From Eubacterium sp. 1001713B170207_170306_E7 (GTDB lineage Bacteria > Bacillota > Clostridia > Eubacteriales > Eubacteriaceae), in assembly GCF_015547515.1 (NCBI RefSeq), contig NZ_JADMVE010000007.1, positions 1-64,000 of the forward strand: a stretch of DNA of 64,000 nt. Direction: 5' to 3'. The notes under the pieces are model-generated. The model had not been told where the DNA came from. It saw only the letters and a program-made list of their open reading frames with translations, and made no database searches. Shown here one piece after another: positions 34,691-43,175 of the stretch (position 1 is its first letter; every line of letters begins with the position of its first letter). Position numbers and translations under genes: made by a program.

Positions 34691-35497
34691 TCAGAGAAAA
34701 CTGAAGAAAATACTGCCGAGCAGGCCGGCGGCCAGACTGCTCAGGAAATTGACCATATCATTGTTCATAACCTTAAAGCCCTTGACCAGCACGGCATTTT
34801 CGCCGTGGTGCACGGTCTTTTCCGTCAGGCGTCCACAGCTCACACAGCGGTACTGCGCCTGAACCACGGCCCCCAGGAGACTGTCGGTCAGACAGCCCAG
34901 AAAACCGCTGACGGTGATGATGAGCACCCATGAAAAGCGGAGGACCGGCAGCCCCCAGACCAGCCCGCCAGACAGGCAGAAGACCAACGCGATGAACAAC
35001 GCGCCGGCGAAGGCGGCGGCCATGCCCAGAGGGCTCACCGCACCCGAGGTGCCAGGCTCCATGGGCTTAAAGCCAATGATAGAGACCGGCGGCTTCCGGT
35101 TTAAAACGCCGATTTCTGAGGCCCAGGTGTCCGCGTTGGAGGAGGCAAAGGAAGCGGCGAAGATGATGAGAAAAACAGGGTTCTGGTAAAACCAGAACAG
35201 AATGGCCGCAGCCATGGCCGGGGCGCCGTTGGCAAAGACCTGGACAGCGTCGCGTCGGCCGCCCTTTTCATTGAGCCGCTGGGCCGTTTCTTTTTTGCTG
35301 GACTTGATAAAAGTCAGCAGGCTTGAGGAAATAAAAAAGGCGATCATCGTCAGCCAGAATAAGAGTCCGCCGCATAGGTAAACGACTGTGCCGAGCACCA
35401 CTGCCGCCGCGAAGCCGCTGCTGTTCAGGGCATTTTTTTTGTAGGCTGCGAAGCCGATGATGGCGCTCAGGAGAGCGCCGAGTAGTAATGCTTTCAT
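34691..35497 (-). CDS. DUF92/TMEM19 family protein, VTE6-like isoprenyl-phosphate kinase candidate
   Basis: 268 residues with six to seven membrane helices. The DUF92 hallmark is NADTWASEIGVL followed by GTSGAVSPLGMAAA. Plant VTE6 of this family turns phytyl phosphate into phytyl diphosphate. It ends the crt operon and lies 10 bp after a VTE5-like kinase gene, so the pair could re-phosphorylate a free isoprenol twice. That role is inferred from the pairing and is not proved by motif alone. Confidence 0.72.
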   Translation of the reverse strand: MKALLLGALLSAIIGFAAYKKNALNSSGFAAAVVLGTVVYLCGGLLFWLTMIAFFISSSLLTFIKSSKKETAQRLNEKGGRRDAVQVFANGAPAMAAAILFWFYQNPVFLIIFAASFASSNADTWASEIGVLNRKPPVSIIGFKPMEPGTSGAVSPLGMAAAFAGALFIALVFCLSGGLVWGLPVLRFSWVLIITVSGFLGCLTDSLLGAVVQAQYRCVSCGRLTEKTVHHGENAVLVKGFKVMNNDMVNFLSSLAAGLLGSIFFSFL

Positions 35498-35507
35498 AGG
35501 TTACTCC

Positions 35508-36176
35508 TTAAAAAAACAGCTGATATAGAAAAAAGGTGAGCAGGGGGACTGTCAGATTGTCGAGCCCAAAGGGGGAGACCGCTTCCACCGTTGTGGCAAA
35601 AACCGCGAGAATCAGAGCCTGAAGCAGAACGGTTCCCAGAAAGACCGGCGTCGTGGCCCAGAGGATTAAAGCGCAGACCACAAAGGAAACCACCAGCATG
35701 GTCAGACTGCCCACATAGCTTTTGGTATTGCCGAAAATATAATATTTTCTTTTGCCAAACCGCTTTCCAATGACTGCGGCCAGACCGTCCCCATAGCCCA
35801 TGACAAAAACGCCCAGGGCCCCGGCGTAGGGCAGGCTGTAGCCGCCAAAGCATAGGATCGTCAGAATCAGCAGAGAGATGGGGTAATAGACCGTCCCCAG
35901 ATCGCCCCGGCCCTCGTGCCGTTCCATGGCACTGAACAGATCCTTTCGGTAGGATATGGCGTTGAGCACAATAAAGACTGCCGGTACCACCGAAGCCCAT
36001 ACTACGTTATCAAAGCAGGCCATGGCAATGAGCCACCAGTTTGAAACCCCGATATGCACGAGCTTGCGGGAGCCTTCGGTGGACAGTCCGCGCTTTTGCA
36101 GCAGAGTGGACAGCCCCAGTATTATAAAAACATAGATAAAGGACAGGATGATCCCGAGAAAGTTTGTACTCATCAT
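35508..36176 (-). CDS. Polyprenol kinase-type membrane protein (VTE5/SEC59-like)
   Basis: 222 residues, about seven membrane helices. The CTP-dependent kinase signature is YGDGLAAVIGKRFGKRK followed by KSYVGSL, as in dolichol, phytol (VTE5) and farnesol kinases. GSRKLVHIGV near residue 35 is the other family block. It overlaps the synthase gene by 4 bp (ATGA), so it is coupled to carotenoid synthesis. Likely phosphorylates an isoprenoid alcohol. Phosphatidate cytidylyltransferase is the near alternative. Confidence 0.8.
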   Translation of the reverse strand: MMSTNFLGIILSFIYVFIILGLSTLLQKRGLSTEGSRKLVHIGVSNWWLIAMACFDNVVWASVVPAVFIVLNAISYRKDLFSAMERHEGRGDLGTVYYPISLLILTILCFGGYSLPYAGALGVFVMGYGDGLAAVIGKRFGKRKYYIFGNTKSYVGSLTMLVVSFVVCALILWATTPVFLGTVLLQALILAVFATTVEAVSPFGLDNLTVPLLTFFLYQLFF

Positions 36177-37036
36177 AGAGGGGTACCTCCCAGATTCCGG
36201 ACCGCCTCACTGCTTTGGCGGTAGAGTAAAAGCTGGCGGGCCTTTGGCACGACAGCCCGCTTGTTAAAGCAGTCATAGCGGTTGTCACGGACAGTGGCCA
36301 GTATCTGACGGTAGAGAACAGCCGCCAGCAGCACGGGCAGACGGCTGTCAGCGTCAAACAGGGGAAGCCCCATCAGCGCCTTTTTATAGAGAAACTCGGA
36401 ACGGCGGGCCTCGTATTCCCAGAGCTGCTTAAAGGTATGGCTGACTGCCCGCTCCCGAAGTTCCTTATCGGAATAGCCATAAAGCTTCTGGATTTCCCGG
36501 GGAATATAGATCCGGTTGTTTTCCAGGTCCTCGCCCACGTCCCGAAGGATATTGGTGAGCTGCATGGCCTTGCCTAAATCCACGGCATTTTGTTCCAAAA
36601 GGCGGTGGTGCCTTGAAAGCACGGGCAGGATCATGAGCCCCACACTGCCGGCCACATAGTAACAGTAGTCCTCGAGTGCTGACTGGGTGGCGGGCTGCTC
36701 AAAGCTTAGATCCATACGCTGGCCAGTGAGCATGTCATCAAAGGGGCCATAGCTCATATTGTAGTGGTCCACCGTATGGCGCAGAGCACGCCACATGGGC
36801 TCGTCCGGAGTGGCGCCAGCCTTGAAGGACTGGAAGGTTTCCTGGAAAGCCTCCAGCCCCCGGCTGTCCCGCTGGACGTCGGCCAGGTCGTCGGCCCTGC
36901 GGCAAAAGGCATAGACGGCAAAGATGGACAGAGCCTTTTGCCGGGGAAGTGCCGAGAAAGCCCGGTAAAAGCTTTTGGAGTTTTCTCTGATCACGTCCTC
37001 GCAGAAGGCGTAATCCTGTTCGAGTAGGGCGTTCAT
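36173..37036 (-). CDS. Squalene/phytoene synthase family protein (CrtM/CrtB-like)
   Basis: 287 residues. Both aspartate-rich motifs are intact: ADDLADVQRD near 50-60 and ILRDVGEDLENNRIYIP near 165-180. It condenses two prenyl diphosphates head-to-head to a C30 or C40 carotenoid precursor. The desaturase gene overlaps its start by 4 bp. Chain length cannot be decided by eye. A short C30 (dehydrosqualene, CrtM) route is common in Firmicutes. Confidence 0.88.
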   Translation of the reverse strand: MNALLEQDYAFCEDVIRENSKSFYRAFSALPRQKALSIFAVYAFCRRADDLADVQRDSRGLEAFQETFQSFKAGATPDEPMWRALRHTVDHYNMSYGPFDDMLTGQRMDLSFEQPATQSALEDYCYYVAGSVGLMILPVLSRHHRLLEQNAVDLGKAMQLTNILRDVGEDLENNRIYIPREIQKLYGYSDKELRERAVSHTFKQLWEYEARRSEFLYKKALMGLPLFDADSRLPVLLAAVLYRQILATVRDNRYDCFNKRAVVPKARQLLLYRQSSEAVRNLGGTPL

Positions 37037-38532
37037 AGCAGTTCGTCATCCTTTAAAAGCTCGTCCACCGCCAGCTTGGCCGAGGTCAGCACAATGGGAA
37101 CACCGGCGCCGGGGTGCACACTGCTGCCGCAGAAATATAGTCCTTCGCAGTGGTCAGCCTTGTTGTGCGGACGGAAGTAATTGCTCTGGAACAATGTTGG
37201 CTTCAGCCCAAAGGTCGCGCCGTTATAGGCGTGGAAGGTATCCTTGAAATCCAGCGGGGTCAGGCTTTTCTCAAAAACGATGTGGCTTCGGATATCCTCG
37301 AGTCCCGGAATGGCAGACAGCTTGTCCAGAACCTTCCCGCGGTAGGCCTCAATGGTCCGGTTGTCCCAGAGAATATCGCCCTTGGACAGCTCGGATACAG
37401 GTACCAGCACGTAAAGGGCCTCACAGCCCTCCGGAGCCATGGTAGAATCGATTTTGGAGGGCACATACAGGTAAATGGAGGGATCCTCCGGCAGGGTATA
37501 GGTTTCAAAAATTTCCCGGACATTCTGGTCAAAATCGCCGCCGAAACGGATATTATGCACGGACAGGTTTGGCAGCTTTTTATCCAGCCCCAGGTATAGC
37601 AGGAAGCAGGAGCAGGAGTATTCTAGGTCGTCAATTTTATCATCCGTGTACTTACCCTTCGCCTCGCTGTTATGAACAAGGGATTTCATGGCATAGGGAA
37701 AATCCGCGCTGCAGATAATGTAGTCGGGAGATTCCACCGTATCACCGATGTGAACGCCCACAGCCCGGCCATTCTCAATGTCGATGCAGTCGACCGGTGT
37801 GTCCAGACGCAGGGTACCCCCCAGCTCTTTAAAAAGGCGTACCAAACCTTCTGTCATGGTGTACATGCCGCCAGGCATGTACCAGACGCCGTAGAGCAGC
37901 TCAATCATGGGAATAATGGTGTAGATCGAAGGCCCCTGATAGGGAGAAATGCCAATGTACAGGGTTTGGAAGGCCAGCGCTTTCCGCAGGTTTTCATTTT
38001 TTACAAACTTGGAAATAGAGGTATAAGCATCGTCAAAGGTTTTGAGCTTCATAGCGTTGGCCAGCGATTTGAGATTATAAAAATCACCGCGGTCACGGAA
38101 GGATTTATCAATAAACTCATCCTTGGCCACCAGGTAGCGCTTGTAGACGTCGGCCAGATAGCTAAAATAGCCAAGGGTATCCTCAGGGCTGATGGCCTCC
38201 AGCATACCGGTCAGCTCGGTCAGCTCTGAGGATACCCGCTGCTGTTCGCCGTCTGGAAAGGTGAGAACATACATTGGGTCCAGCCGTTTCATTGGAATAT
38301 AATCCTCTGGGTTTCTTCCGGCGTATTCAAAAATTTCTCTGTAAATATCGGGCATCATGACAATGGTCGGTCCCACGTCAAAAGTAAAGCCCTGGTCTTT
38401 TATCTGGTTCATTTTTCCGCCAGCCTGCGGCAGGCGTTCGCAGATATCAACCTCATAGCCGTTTTTCAGGAGGCGGATGCCTGCCGCGAGTCCAGCCGTC
38501 CCGGCACCTATAATTGTAACTTTTTTGGCCAA
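37033..38532 (-). CDS. Phytoene/diapophytoene desaturase (CrtI/CrtN-like)
   Basis: 499 residues starting at TTG 38532, with AAGGAGCTGATC as ribosome site. N-terminal FAD fold IIGAGTAGLAAGIRLLKNGY then QAGGKMNQ; the flavin-binding C-terminal block GLYFCGSSVHPGAGVPIVL is intact. It desaturates the CrtM/B product. First gene of the leftward crt operon. Presence in an anaerobe-like genome is notable, since the electron acceptor is unclear. Confidence 0.9.
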   Translation of the reverse strand: MAKKVTIIGAGTAGLAAGIRLLKNGYEVDICERLPQAGGKMNQIKDQGFTFDVGPTIVMMPDIYREIFEYAGRNPEDYIPMKRLDPMYVLTFPDGEQQRVSSELTELTGMLEAISPEDTLGYFSYLADVYKRYLVAKDEFIDKSFRDRGDFYNLKSLANAMKLKTFDDAYTSISKFVKNENLRKALAFQTLYIGISPYQGPSIYTIIPMIELLYGVWYMPGGMYTMTEGLVRLFKELGGTLRLDTPVDCIDIENGRAVGVHIGDTVESPDYIICSADFPYAMKSLVHNSEAKGKYTDDKIDDLEYSCSCFLLYLGLDKKLPNLSVHNIRFGGDFDQNVREIFETYTLPEDPSIYLYVPSKIDSTMAPEGCEALYVLVPVSELSKGDILWDNRTIEAYRGKVLDKLSAIPGLEDIRSHIVFEKSLTPLDFKDTFHAYNGATFGLKPTLFQSNYFRPHNKADHCEGLYFCGSSVHPGAGVPIVLTSAKLAVDELLKDDELL

Positions 38533-38555
38533 TTTGATCAGCTCCTTATCATTTT

Positions 38556-38580
38556 GTTTAAAGGTTATATACCCTTAAAC
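38556..38580 (-). promoter_or_regulatory. Palindromic operator-like site before the crt operon
   Basis: GTTTAAAGG and CCCTTAAAC flank TTATATA; nine of twelve symmetric positions match. It sits 23 bp upstream of the desaturase start and could overlap the promoter (TATA core). Confidence 0.4.
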
Positions 38581-38657
38581 CAAAAAAGGAAACTATTAAG
38601 CAGTGTATGAAATGCAAAAGCTATATGAAAAGTCCTGGCTTTCTGAAAGTGCCTTGG

Positions 38658-39227
38658 CTATTTTACGCAGTGCCGGACAAGCTCTGGCGGCGCGGTGCGG
38701 ATAAGCTCAAGGGCAGCGTTAGGATCATAAAGCCAGGCCTCAGCCTGGTCTTTCGGGATCACAACCGGCATGCGGTTGTGGATTTCAGCCACCAGACTGA
38801 CAGGCTCACGGGTCAGGATCACAAATTCCCGGATGTCCCCGGCCTGCCGGTAGATGCCTGCCAGATAAATGAGCGAAGGAGCACCGCCCTCAAAAATAAA
38901 AAGCTTTTTCTCGGGCGTCCACTCGTAAAAGCCCCCGGCGGGAATCAGGCAGCGCCGGTTCAGGAAATCTTCGCGGAAGGTCTCCTTTTCGAGCAGGGTT
39001 TCGGAACGGGCGTTGATGATCAGAGATTTTCGGTATGGGTTGGGATAGCCCCATTTCATTATCGCGGGAACCCGGCCGTTTTTGGTTCCGGCGATATAAA
39101 CAGGCGCGTACTCCGAGGGAGCGATGTCACCCTCTGGCACTGGAGTCCCGCCCTTCAGTAAAAGCTGCCTGAGCCTCTGGGCCTCCGGATCATTTTTTCG
39201 TGAGAATAAGGTGTAGCGTCCACACAT
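38658..39227 (-). CDS. SRAP/HMCES family protein (YedK-like)
   Basis: 189 residues. Catalytic C2 in MCGRYTLF, the active-site NARSET, the AGGFYEW Glu and HNRMPVV His are all present, so it should form a thiazolidine crosslink with abasic sites in single-stranded DNA as YedK and HMCES do. Stand-alone gene; AAAAGACCTCCTTT (reverse) shows the AAAGGAGG ribosome site. Confidence 0.92.
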   Translation of the reverse strand: MCGRYTLFSRKNDPEAQRLRQLLLKGGTPVPEGDIAPSEYAPVYIAGTKNGRVPAIMKWGYPNPYRKSLIINARSETLLEKETFREDFLNRRCLIPAGGFYEWTPEKKLFIFEGGAPSLIYLAGIYRQAGDIREFVILTREPVSLVAEIHNRMPVVIPKDQAEAWLYDPNAALELIRTAPPELVRHCVK

Positions 39228-39289
39228 AAAAGACCTCCTTTATTAAAGCGGCTCCATTATACCCTGGACGGCTGAAAGCCGGCTTTAGT

Positions 39290-40921
39290 TTAGCAGGCCT
39301 GCCTGCGGGAAATGGCGGCAGTACCCGTGAGGACTGCTGCCAGCAGGGTAAAGGGCAGCGCCGGGGAGGTGGTGTTATCCGCACTGGTTTTCGGGTTGAC
39401 CGGGCTGGCTGGTGTTACCGGCTGCGGCGTCTCTGGTTCGACCGCCGGTGACACGTCCGGTACGGCGAGTGCTACGCTATAGACAGCATTATCGTGACGG
39501 TCATAGGCCGTAACACGAATACCGAGCGTTTTGCCAGCCATGCTCTCGTCAATGGGAATATCATGCTTGAACTCAAGCTCAGAAGTGCCTGACTTACGCG
39601 TCAATGTGTCGACGGCTTTGTCGACATCCAGATCGACTCCGTCGCCGGTGATGTCATAATGAAGTCTGGTAATTTTGTTGTTCAGGGTATAGGAATTGTC
39701 GCCATTGTCAATGATATCCTCAGCATCCAGCTGAATGGGGGCAGTGACGCCGTAGAGGGCAAGGGTTTCTCCGGCAGATCCGCAGGTAATGCCGTCTTTG
39801 GTGTTGAGGTCTGTTCCAGTGACCGTATCAGCGGTATCGTAAGTGTTTTCATCCGTAGTACCTGTGATTATTTCGGCGCGGGTAAAGGCGACCTTCTGTC
39901 CGGCAGACAGCGCTTCCAGCTCTGCGCTGACAGTACTGCCTTCAACGGTGAGAGAGGGCTCTCCGATATTGTAGTAGTAATAGGCCATGCGCTCTGGGTT
40001 ATCAATAACGCCCTGGGCCTGGAGAGCGCCGAGCTCAACGCTATAGCTGGAGCTTGTTTTTTTCAGATTGTACAAAACACAGTGAACCTTGCCAGCAGCG
40101 TACTCGAGTGCGTCAGCGGCGCGCCATTCCGGCAGAATCTCACAGAAAACACTTTGTGACCAGTAGCCAGGGAAGGGGTCGCTGTAAATACGGTAGCCGT
40201 TATCGTCTGCCCAGGCTTTTACAAAGCTCAGATGTTCATCGGGAGAAAAACGTGCCAGTATCTTGTTTTCAGAGACGCCGACGGTAATGGCCTTCTGAGC
40301 CTGAGCAAGCACTGTGGAATCAGGAGCCTCCAGTGTAGCCGTAATGGTGTAATCCCCTTCAGAAAGCTCTGGATAGGGGACGCCATTTTCGTCCCGCCAG
40401 TTCATCTGGTCAATGTCATTGCCGCCTGCGATCATGGCATAGAACGCATCATCGTTATAGTAGCACTTGATGGAGGCGTTATTAAAGTCGCTTCCATTAA
40501 CAGGGTCTTTGCTGATCAGCTCAGGCATGCCGGAGTTTTTGATCTCCTCTTCGGTAACCGGGCTGTAGTAATTCAGACTGCTGGGAAGATAGAGACTTGT
40601 GTTGCCCTTGACTGAAGCAGTGACGTTTCGGACGGGTCTGCCCTCTTCATCTGCCAGCGAAACAGTCAGAACAGCGTTATCCGGTATGCTGCTGCCGTTC
40701 TCGATGCTGCCGAGAACGTAGAAGCTTCTGCCAGGAGCAATGGTGGTTTCTGTCTCTGAGGGGGTTTCGATGTTCAGGGCTGCGGAGGGTGCAGCCGAAG
40801 TGCCGGATTCCTCCGCCAAGACGCCAAAGGGCCAGATCAACAGGGACAGTGCGGCGAGAGCGCAGCAGAGAAGCCTTGACAGGCGGCCTTTTGACAGGGA
40901 AGACGGGGTGCTTGATTTCAT
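39290..40921 (-). CDS. Secreted cell-wall surface protein with sorting-like signal
   Basis: 543 residues. Signal peptide with a hydrophobic core about 17-34 and a cut after VLAEE-like sequence; mature part is beta-rich with SFYVLGSIENGSSIP and a TADTVTGTDLNTKDG stretch, and the C terminus has NPKTSADN, a hydrophobic helix and RRQAC. The NPKTS motif replaces LPXTG, as seen in some Clostridia. Not a recognised binding family; no catalytic motif. Confidence 0.7.
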   Translation of the reverse strand: MKSSTPSSLSKGRLSRLLCCALAALSLLIWPFGVLAEESGTSAAPSAALNIETPSETETTIAPGRSFYVLGSIENGSSIPDNAVLTVSLADEEGRPVRNVTASVKGNTSLYLPSSLNYYSPVTEEEIKNSGMPELISKDPVNGSDFNNASIKCYYNDDAFYAMIAGGNDIDQMNWRDENGVPYPELSEGDYTITATLEAPDSTVLAQAQKAITVGVSENKILARFSPDEHLSFVKAWADDNGYRIYSDPFPGYWSQSVFCEILPEWRAADALEYAAGKVHCVLYNLKKTSSSYSVELGALQAQGVIDNPERMAYYYYNIGEPSLTVEGSTVSAELEALSAGQKVAFTRAEIITGTTDENTYDTADTVTGTDLNTKDGITCGSAGETLALYGVTAPIQLDAEDIIDNGDNSYTLNNKITRLHYDITGDGVDLDVDKAVDTLTRKSGTSELEFKHDIPIDESMAGKTLGIRVTAYDRHDNAVYSVALAVPDVSPAVEPETPQPVTPASPVNPKTSADNTTSPALPFTLLAAVLTGTAAISRRQAC

Positions 40922-41184
40922 AATAAACCTCTCTTTTTAAATGTAATCATAAAACCAGTATAGCACTTAAAAAGCCCTGCAACAACTGACTTTTACAGTC
41001 TTGAAAAACATTTGAAGAATTCAGAAAGGTGTTCAGACTTCATTCTTTTTTCAGAAGGGAATTAATACTTTCCTTTTAAGCCAAAAAAAGCTATAATAAT
41101 ATATAATGAATAATAAATAATGGGTAAATAGGACATTTATCCGGCCCTAGAACATCAAAGATACGAAGATTTGGAGGATTATCG
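40922..41184. other. Divergent intergenic region between surface protein and acoA
   Basis: 263 AT-rich bases. Several TATAAT-like boxes lie near 41089-41104 toward acoA. I see no sigma-54 (GG-N10-GC) promoter and no acoR gene, so the acetoin operon here is not obviously of the Bacillus AcoR/sigma-54 type. Confidence 0.45.
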
Positions 41185-42147
41185 ATGATGGAATTTGATA
41201 AAGAATTATTAACAAAAATGTATTATAGAATGAACCAGGCCCGCTTTTTTGAGGAAAAGGTTGCCTGGCTGTTTTCAAGAGGGCAGGTCCACGGCACCAC
41301 CCATCTGTCCATGGGACAGGAAGGCTCTGCGGTAGGGGCCTGTCTGGCACTGGAGGAGGGAGACCTCGTCTCTCTGACCCACCGGGGCCATTCACAGGCG
41401 ATCGGCTTTGGCCTTGATGTCAAGCGGATGATGGCTGAATTTTTAGGCCGGGAAACCGGCTATTGCAAGGGCAAAGGCGGTTCCATGCATATTGCGGATT
41501 TAAAATCCGGAAATATTGGAGCCAATGGTGTGGTTGGCGGCGGTTATCCGCTGTCCTGCGGCGCTGCTCTGACCCAGAAATACAAAAAAACCGGCAAGGT
41601 TGTGCTCTGCTTTGCAGGCGACGGATCGACCAATGAGGGGAACTTTCATGAATCTCTGAACCTGGCCTCGGTCTGGAAGCTGCCGGTTATTTTTTATGTT
41701 GAAAACAACCTGTACGGTATGTCCACCCCAATTGAGAAGCATATGAATATCGAAAACATCTCGGACCGCGCGGCGGCCTATGGTATTCCAGGGCTTACCA
41801 TTGACGGCAATGACATTATCGAGGTTTATAAGATTGTGCGCAAGGCCCGCCAGTATGCCCACTCGGGCAAAGGCCCAGTGCTCATCGAGAGCAAGACATA
41901 CCGCTATAATGGGCATTCTAAGAGTGACGCTCAGGTTTACCGGACCAAGGAGGAAGTAGAGGCATGGCGGCAGAAGGATCCCATTACCCGCTTCGAGCGG
42001 TACCTGGAAAAAGATAAGATCATGCTCCCGAATCAGATGGTCCAGATTAAGGAGGCGGCGTACCAGAGTATCGAGGACGCCGTAGAATTCGCTAAAAACA
42101 GTCCTGAACCGCCCGTTACCGCAGTTCTGGAAGACGTATACGCTTAG
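41185..42147 (+). CDS. acoA: Acetoin dehydrogenase E1 alpha (TPP-dependent)
   Basis: 320 residues. TPP-binding motif GDGSTNEGNFHESLNLAS ending in VENN is intact, after TTHLSMGQEGSAVGACLAL and GKGGSMHI. With AcoB it cleaves acetoin to acetaldehyde, loading acetyl on the E2 lipoate. TTTGGAGGATT ribosome site. First gene of acoA-acoB-acoC-acoL. Confidence 0.92.
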   Translation: MMEFDKELLTKMYYRMNQARFFEEKVAWLFSRGQVHGTTHLSMGQEGSAVGACLALEEGDLVSLTHRGHSQAIGFGLDVKRMMAEFLGRETGYCKGKGGSMHIADLKSGNIGANGVVGGGYPLSCGAALTQKYKKTGKVVLCFAGDGSTNEGNFHESLNLASVWKLPVIFYVENNLYGMSTPIEKHMNIENISDRAAAYGIPGLTIDGNDIIEVYKIVRKARQYAHSGKGPVLIESKTYRYNGHSKSDAQVYRTKEEVEAWRQKDPITRFERYLEKDKIMLPNQMVQIKEAAYQSIEDAVEFAKNSPEPPVTAVLEDVYA

Positions 42148-42160
42148 GAGGTGCTTTGTT

Positions 42161-43156
42161 ATGGAAATGCAGGAAATGACTTATCGTGAAGCAATCCGCC
42201 TGGCCATGTCAGAGGAGATGCGGCGCGATCACGACGTGATTTTTATGGGAGAAGATATTGGTGTTTACGGCGGCGGCTTTGGTGTCTCTGTTGGAATGAT
42301 TGACGAGTTTGGTGAGGACCGTGTTCTGGACACCCCCATATCCGAATCGGTTATTGTGGGAGCTGCCGCAGGAGCGGCCGTGACAGGGCTCCGTCCTGTC
42401 TGTGAAATGATGTTTATGGATTTTATCTCATTTGGAATGGATTCCTTGGTCAATCAGGCGGCCAAGCTGCGCTATATGTTCGGCGGCGAGGCTCAAGTGC
42501 CCATGGTGGTGCGCCTGCCCTCAGGCTCCGGCACAGGGGCGGCCGCCCAGCACTGCCAGACATTGGAAGCGTGGATGTGCCACGTACCAGGCCTGAAGGT
42601 GGTTACGCCGTCCACACCGGCCCAGGCGAAGGGGCTCTTGAAGGCAGCGATCCGTGACAATAACCCGGTCTGTTTTATCGAGCATAAGCTTTTATACAAA
42701 ATGAAGGGGATGGTGCCTGTCGATGACAGTTACCTGGTTCCCATCGGCGAGACCTTTGTGGAGCGCCAGGGAACAGACGCCACCATCGTGGCCTGGGGCA
42801 CACTGCTCGTGAAGGCCATGGAAACGGCTGAAAAGCTGGCAGAGGAAGGCATAGAGGTGGAGGTGGTCAATCCGATGACGCTTTATCCCATGGACATGGG
42901 TCCAATTATGGAATCGGTCAGGAAAACCGGCCGTCTGATCATTGCGCATGAGGCAGCCAAAACCGGCGGCGTCGGTGGTGAGATCGCCGCCCGCATTGCA
43001 GAAAGCGACTGCTTTGACTATATGGACGCGCCGATTATCCGCCTCGGCGGACTGGATGTGCCCATTCCGTATAACCGTAATCTGGAAGCCGCTGTGGTCC
43101 CCCAGACGGAGGACCTTATGGATGCCGTTTATCAGGTAGTCGGATGCGACGAGTAA
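42161..43156 (+). CDS. acoB: Acetoin dehydrogenase E1 beta
   Basis: 331 residues of the transketolase-beta fold: FMGEDIGVYGGGFGVS at the start, DTPISESVIVGAAAGAA, then RLPSGSGTGAAAQHCQ. Pairs with AcoA 13 bp upstream. Pyruvate or branched-chain dehydrogenase E1 beta are alternatives, but the AcoA branch features favour acetoin. Confidence 0.9.
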   Translation: MEMQEMTYREAIRLAMSEEMRRDHDVIFMGEDIGVYGGGFGVSVGMIDEFGEDRVLDTPISESVIVGAAAGAAVTGLRPVCEMMFMDFISFGMDSLVNQAAKLRYMFGGEAQVPMVVRLPSGSGTGAAAQHCQTLEAWMCHVPGLKVVTPSTPAQAKGLLKAAIRDNNPVCFIEHKLLYKMKGMVPVDDSYLVPIGETFVERQGTDATIVAWGTLLVKAMETAEKLAEEGIEVEVVNPMTLYPMDMGPIMESVRKTGRLIIAHEAAKTGGVGGEIAARIAESDCFDYMDAPIIRLGGLDVPIPYNRNLEAAVVPQTEDLMDAVYQVVGCDE

Positions 43157-43175
43157 ATAGAAAGGGATTACAAAT

